Source of the DNA: Semisulcospira habei
Lineage: Eukaryota; Mollusca; Gastropoda; Semisulcospiridae
NCBI GenBank assembly: GCA_036245525.1
Contig: BTPG01000003.1
Span: forward strand, 194,165,127-194,229,126
Direction: 5' to 3'
DNA length: 64,000 bases
How positions within the stretch are numbered: position 1 is the first letter of the stretch; each line of letters begins with the position of its first letter. A program made the position numbers and the translations under genes. This document shows positions 60,357-64,000 of this stretch, in pieces. The notes below the pieces were generated by a model. That model was not told where the DNA came from, searched no databases, and was given only the letters and a program-made list of their open reading frames with translations.

Positions 60357-60754
60357 CAGAAACTATCTAAATTTATAGAAACTGAACTTAACCATTATCA
60401 TTCGGAATACACCAGTGTGTGAAATAGGTTTGACTAAAATAGTTTGAGGGTAGTGCCAGAATAGCTTGGCGCCTCTATTCGCCACGCTATTCTGGCACCA
60501 CCCTTGAACTAAAGCCATTAGTTTATATCCTTATATGTAAGTACTATAATGTAGCTTGCATATGGAAGTGTACAAATTTGAAGCTTTTAGCCTCGGTATG
60601 ATGTGGGTTAAAACAAATACACAGAAACATTTTAACAACATTTTTGTTGTAAACTAACCAGAAAAAAATATAATCAAGAAACGTGGCTGCACATTACCCT
60701 CAGATGGTCGTTAATGTTGTTGGGATCTCTGTTGACAAGGTCCAGATCTGCCAT
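54532..60754 (-). CDS. CAV: Caveolin-family gene E
   Basis: Two-exon caveolin gene with a 5.8 kb intron. Exon 1 (60754-60698) encodes MADLDLVNRDPNNINDHLR and ends AGG|GTAATG. Exon 2 (54864-54532, acceptor CTTCAG) encodes 110 residues starting VAFEDVLAEPEG, with GIPMAMCWGFEF in the membrane segment and ending NIVVKNS; the phase 0 join gives 129 residues. It has 16 cysteines in exon 2. It is about 93% identical to gene D over exon 2, lies in the same orientation, and belongs to the same duplicated segment. The long intron has gained several repeats that D's intron lacks, including foldbacks of families I, II, IV, V and VI and a CA microsatellite. Expected function is membrane scaffolding in caveolae or caveola-like domains, from family knowledge only. 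Confidence 0.88.
54985..55210. mobile_element. Family I foldback with an internal triplication
   Basis: The core AATTCAAGGGTGGTGCC..GGCACCACCCTCAAAC is intact. The left arm has ATGATAAGATATC repeated about three times. The termini are eroded. Confidence 0.65.
55469..55740. mobile_element. Family IV foldback with a nested family II copy
   Basis: TTAACCCGTTCAGTGCCGAG, hairpin CCTGATGAGCCC..GGGGGCTCATGAG, then family II (55622-55709), then the right part. Confidence 0.65.
55622..55709. mobile_element. Family II foldback nested in family IV
   Basis: CATTGGAAATGCGCCGTATA to TATACGCGCATCTCCAATG around GGATACGCGGCGAATCGCC. Family IV sequence continues on both sides (CTAGGGTCTCTCGG before, CGAAGATTGCAGAAACACGG after). 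Confidence 0.75.
55895..56052. mobile_element. Family V foldback expanded by a poly-T run
   Basis: A run of about 38 T (55904-55941) replaces the left arm between GTAGCGG and TGTCGCGACGATTCC. The right part is GGAATCATCGCGACAAAAAC followed by a second partial right arm. Confidence 0.6.
56195..56274. mobile_element. Family II foldback element (80 bases)
   Basis: TTAATTCATTCGAGATGTGC to GTTTTGAATGAGTTAA, exactly 80 bases including both TTAA ends. Confidence 0.8.
57213..57430. mobile_element. Family IV foldback element, complete
   Basis: TCAACCCCTTCACTGCCGAG to GTGGCACGGAAGGGGTTAA with hairpin CATGAGCCCCCGCGACTGCG and complement. Confidence 0.75.
57723..57940. mobile_element. Family I foldback in the caveolin E intron
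   Basis: TTAACTCGTTCAGCCTCGAC to GGCAGAATGTGTTAA with the usual GCTTGGCGCC centre. Confidence 0.75.
58171..58358. mobile_element. Family VII foldback with a nested family VI copy
   Basis: Outer arms GTGAGCTTAGTCCTGCGCCA and AGTGGCTGGC..GAAGCTCACT. Between CTCCCTC and CGATATAGCG is a family VI copy with AAGGTCATCGGGCCGACC and TCTTGTGCGCATTGG. Confidence 0.65.
58430..59950. other. Inner part of the caveolin E intron
   Basis: Two loose copies of a unit with CATAGAGTGCCATGTGCC and GGGCTCATG..CCTCTTGCTG (58620-58690 and 58820-58885), related to the 15.0-15.9 kb array. The rest is unrecognised. Confidence 0.4.
60233..60356 (+). repeat. CA microsatellite in the caveolin E intron
   Basis: CA run with one ATCA interruption, preceded by CCACCACCC-rich sequence. 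Confidence 0.95.
60430..60530. mobile_element. Core of a family I foldback
   Basis: ATAGTTTGAGGGTAGTGCCA and its complement around GCTTGGCGCC; the outer ends are gone. It lies 170 bases from exon 1 of gene E. Confidence 0.6.
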
Positions 60755-61010
60755 GGCTGATGCTGGTATGTATCAACTGCACAACTGTACGCTTTCTCCC
60801 TGTGTATCAGTGTTTGCTAACACAGCTCTAACTCAGCAGTGACGAAAACTGCAAGCGCTAACTAGCGCAGGGGATGGAGCGAAAATGTTAGAGATCGATG
60901 ACGCGGCAAGACACCTTGTTTTATACAGACCCGGGACTGGCTTCTCCTAGCAACAGACTGATTTACATCTTCGCTTTCAACGCCGAATGTTCGGAGATGG
61001 ATCGCTCATT
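60755..61010 (-). promoter_or_regulatory. Promoter block of caveolin E, shared with gene D
   Basis: TATAAAA at 60925-60919 on the minus strand, about 165 bases upstream of the ATG, flanked by CCCGGGTCTG and by GTTGCTAGGAGAAG further upstream, as in gene D. The conserved stretch also includes GATCGATGACGCGGC near the likely start of transcription. Confidence 0.6.
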
Positions 61011-61847
61011 CCATTGCAAACCGCCTTAACAGCTCAAATGCTGTGCCTGATTAGATTCGTCCAGCTGTCAGAAGTCACGCATTTCAGTCGTTCTGTCTCC
61101 CTCATTCACTAAGTCTTAGTGGGTTGGGATATCTAAAAACGGTTGGCTGTTGGATTGAAAATGTTGCAGGCCTGGCTGCAGGAGAGCTATCGAATATTAA
61201 TTGTATAGAGAAACTCGATCTAAAACAAATACAAAAAGACGTTCTGAGTGAAGTGTTTTGAGTTGTTGATGAGTAAGAAGGGGGGTTGTGCAAATAAAAA
61301 ACCCAAATTGTGAGTGCTGCTTTGTGATTTTGGACCATAGGCCGTAAGTTCCATAATCACAAACCAGCACACAGTTGCTTGAAGACGGTCGAGAGGTGGG
61401 TTTCCAGGCTTTCCAGTTTTAAGAAAGGTTAGATTTTCATTATAGAAAAATGAAAATATCGCTTTTCTAAACGGCAAAGGACGTACGTGAGAGAGTATGG
61501 GTGGAAAAGGATGGTGGTATATAGAAGTGGGCCATTGGAGATGGGAGGATGGGTGGATGGTAGGGCGTGAGAGTGCCGCAAGGGTGAGGTCGGAATTTGG
61601 TTCAGTTTACTTTTTGCAGTCAGCGAGCATGTTTGGACTGACACAGGGTCAGGTGACACGACGAGTTAACTTGTTCTCGAGAAGTGCAAAATCTTGGATA
61701 TATGGAGCATAAGAAAGTACGTTTGGAATGTGTTCGGAAATGCTGCTATATGACATTAACTGGTGTAGGTTGCCTGGACATGTGGCTCGAAGGAAGTTGT
61801 CAAAAAAAGGCAGTCAGATAAGACATTCGTATTCGTTTGTGTGTGAG

Positions 61848-62095
61848 GAGGGGGGCGGGGGGGGGGGGGGTAGGGGTAGTGGTAGAGTGTCGGATGGGGT
61901 GGAGGAAGTGAAGGGAATGAGAGGGGGGGGGGCAGATGGTCTTTCTGGTGTGCGTGTGTGGGGTGGGAGGTGGGGGACGGGGCGTGGGGTTGGGGTATGG
62001 CGGGTGGGGAGGTGAGCTCAGAGCAAGGGTACATACATGTATGGAGACAGATCCGAGTGAGATGGGGGGGGGGAGGGGAGGGGGAGGGGGAGACG
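61848..62095 (+). repeat. G-rich low-complexity tract
   Basis: Runs of up to about 13 G with GGGAGG and GGGTGGGG blocks; a possible G-quadruplex region. Shorter tracts lie at 38709-38718, 58389-58416 and 59955-59992, and C-rich ones at 27203-27221, 47965-48010, 51993-52045 and 56850-56885. Confidence 0.7.
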
Positions 62096-62270
62096 TGGTT
62101 TGCTTGTGGAAGGGCTTAAGGAGGTATTGCTGTATTCTCAACTAGACGTGTTCGAAAAACACAAGCGACTATAACTGCATAATGGATAACCTGATATTTG
62201 TTTGACTTTGTTTCAGACCTAACGGTGAACAAACACTTTAATCTTAGTCCAAAACCCCCATAACCCCTTA

Positions 62271-62335
62271 ACTCATTCGAGACGCAAAAGCCGCGAATCC
62301 GTTAGCGGCACGTCAAACATGTGTTAGTTAAACAC
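62271..62335. mobile_element. Partial family II foldback
   Basis: CCTTAACTCATTCGAGACG to AGCGGCACGTCAAACATGTG, with the centre shortened. Confidence 0.5.
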
Positions 62336-62419
62336 TTCACTCGCCTGTTGTAACGTGATTTGTAACTATGTAACTGTTGTTACGAAGCTCATCTACACTC
62401 GCTGGAATCACAACTTGCT

Positions 62420-63035
62420 TTATCTCACTCTGCTTGCGATACACCACAACATGATATGGCTCGACCATGATAGTTCAATTGATTGTACATTGCTTAACGT
62501 CCCGACAGCAACAAGGCTTTCTCATGACGTGCCTGCACTGCTTGTGAAAAAAAAAATAAATAAATAAACTGACTATTGAATGTATGTCGCCAACCGGTCC
62601 AATACGTTAAATAGACCTACGACATGGGGCCTACATAAAGCCAAGACCATTTAGCAACACACCACATCCAATATCAAGAGCTACAGGCAGCGCAGACAGT
62701 AGGGAGAGTTTAAAAAAGAAAATACAGATGAAGGGACTAAGGGTAGTCAGAAACACATGCCCCAGAATAGAGGGGAAAACCCACCCTGTGAGGCTGACCA
62801 GGGTGACCCTGGGAACTTAGAAGTAGTTAACCCCACCCAAGTCCCCCAGGGGAGACCCGGGTTCGGGGATGATAGTTCAAGGGTGGTGGCAGAATAGCTT
62901 GGCGCCTATAAGCGCCAAGCTATTCTGCCACCACCCTTGAACTATCATGGTCGATCTGTCTCCTCAATTGTAATGCAGTCCTTAGGGGATAACTCCAAAA
63001 TATGGGTATTTCGTACCTCGGGCACAATGAGTTAA
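62420..63035. mobile_element. Family I foldback, interrupted by a retroposon
   Basis: The left end is at about 62420 and the right end is GCACAATGAGTTAA at 63022-63035. The insert at 62479-62868 divides the left arm. Confidence 0.7.
62479..62868 (-). mobile_element. Retroposon inserted in a family I foldback, 12-base target duplication
   Basis: The foldback arm is interrupted, and ATGATAGTTCAA stands on both sides (62467-62478 and 62869-62880). Read on the minus strand, the insert starts CCCCGAACCCGGGTCTCCC and ends with GTCGGGACGTTAAGCAATG, a 3' end like those of mollusc SINEs. Target duplications of this length indicate target-primed reverse transcription. Confidence 0.7.
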
Positions 63036-63258
63036 GGCGTTTTTCACTGTCGTGCCCGTCAATACGCATCGCCGTGGAACTGTTCCATGTAGCTAAGGAC
63101 AGGAAGAGTAGAAAAGTCTCTCCAATTACAACATAAGATCGTTAAAATAAATAACAGTTAAAGTGGTATTCAAGAAATATATCTGCCCAATGTTTCTTTT
63201 GTAACTGCCTTCTTAGTTCTTAAGTTGCCCTACAATATTGCAACACTAAAGGACTAAC

Positions 63259-63468
63259 TTAACCCATTTTAGCCCCGACGCACTATAGCGGGAGACGATT
63301 GACCATGATAATTCAAGGGTAGTGCCAGATTAGCTTGGCGCCATCAGGCGCCAAGCTAATCTGGCACTACCCTTGAATTATCACGGTCCCTTCGTCTCCT
63401 GCAAATGTGTATAGGAGTTAGGTGACAACTCCAAAATGTCGGAAATGCGGCCTTTGGGTTAAATAGGT
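63259..63468. mobile_element. Family I foldback element
   Basis: TTAACCCATTTTAGCCCCGA at the left, GGTTAAATAGG at the right, near-perfect stem of about 50 bases. Confidence 0.75.
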
Positions 63469-63800
63469 TCTTACAACGTTTGAAAGGTAAACAATGAAAG
63501 ACTCATCGCTTCTTTTTTTTTTTTTTTCCTTTTCAGCGCAATAGAATTTCTTCGTCAGGCACACCGGCGGGCGATATACAAGGAAAGTCATGTTACGTGT
63601 GTCTATTCACGTGGCTTGTACAAAGAACAGTAGGAAAAGTATTAGTCGGATCAAATATTGTTGCATTTGCGAATTCAAATCCCGCAAATAAAATTTAAAA
63701 TCCAGCTCTTGAGAAGGCAATTTTAAGCTAGTTCATTCCTTGGAGCTTTATTGTAGACAATATACCAAGAGCATTTATATACAGGATATATTGCAAGCTT

Positions 63801-64000
63801 TTAAGCCATTCAGTCCGACGCACGTATTTCTCACGTATTTGAAGGTGTCACCTAACGACTATGCACCAGTTGCATGAGATGGATCGACCATGGTAATTCA
63901 AGGGTAGTGCCAGATTAGCTTGGCGCCTGTCGGCGCCAAGCTAATCTGGCACTACCCTTGAATTATCATGGTCGATCCATCTCCTGCTGTAGTGCGTCAG
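63801..64000. mobile_element. Family I foldback, cut by the window end
   Basis: TTAAGCCATTCAGTCCGACG at the left. The stem is complete, and the element runs off at TGTAGTGCGTCAG. Confidence 0.7.

Overview
The window is eukaryotic and animal. Caveolin genes are metazoan, genes are split by GT-AG introns, and tRNA-derived SINEs, microsatellites and a THAP/P-type transposase are all present. The repeat style (very many short foldback elements, SINE 3' ends containing GGACGTTAA) fits a mollusc, probably a marine gastropod. That placement is an inference from style; no species can be named from the sequence.

The main content is a cluster of five caveolin-family genes, here called A to E. Each has a short first exon and a 327-333 base second exon carrying the caveolin core, including the FED(V/I)xAEP signature. 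A (12117-9732, minus) and C (23111-24894, plus) are close paralogues, D (45586-41909, minus) and E (60754-54532, minus) are closer still, and B (17918-16602, minus) is the divergent member. All five are exceptionally cysteine rich. D and E lie in a duplicated segment that also carries a shared promoter block and a shared 3' UTR. Gene A has a doubtful splice donor.

Between C and D, about 27.8-39.8 kb, is a block with a different texture: AT rich and free of the foldback elements that crowd the rest of the window. It holds a decayed THAP9/P-element-type transposase (plus strand, 28001-33110), a chain of broken T-rich reading frames (33.4-34.7 kb), a tRNA-derived SINE, a 1.7 kb segment bounded by perfect 21-base inverted repeats and packed with a 15-base motif (35263-36975), and an unrecognised spliced gene on the minus strand (39685-36985). 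Sequence flanking this block on both sides is matched in the duplicated segment near 47.4-47.7 kb, where the block is absent. It therefore looks like a large insertion, perhaps a two-gene transposon.

The rest is a dense landscape of non-autonomous mobile DNA. At least a dozen foldback families are present. Families I-V share TTAAC(T/C)C termini; one nested family II copy shows a TTAA target duplication, and family VI shows a TA target duplication in a 31-base minisatellite. Many elements are nested, giving a relative order of insertion. No transposase for the TTAA families is visible. No rRNA gene, functional tRNA gene, CRISPR array or bacterial-type feature is present.
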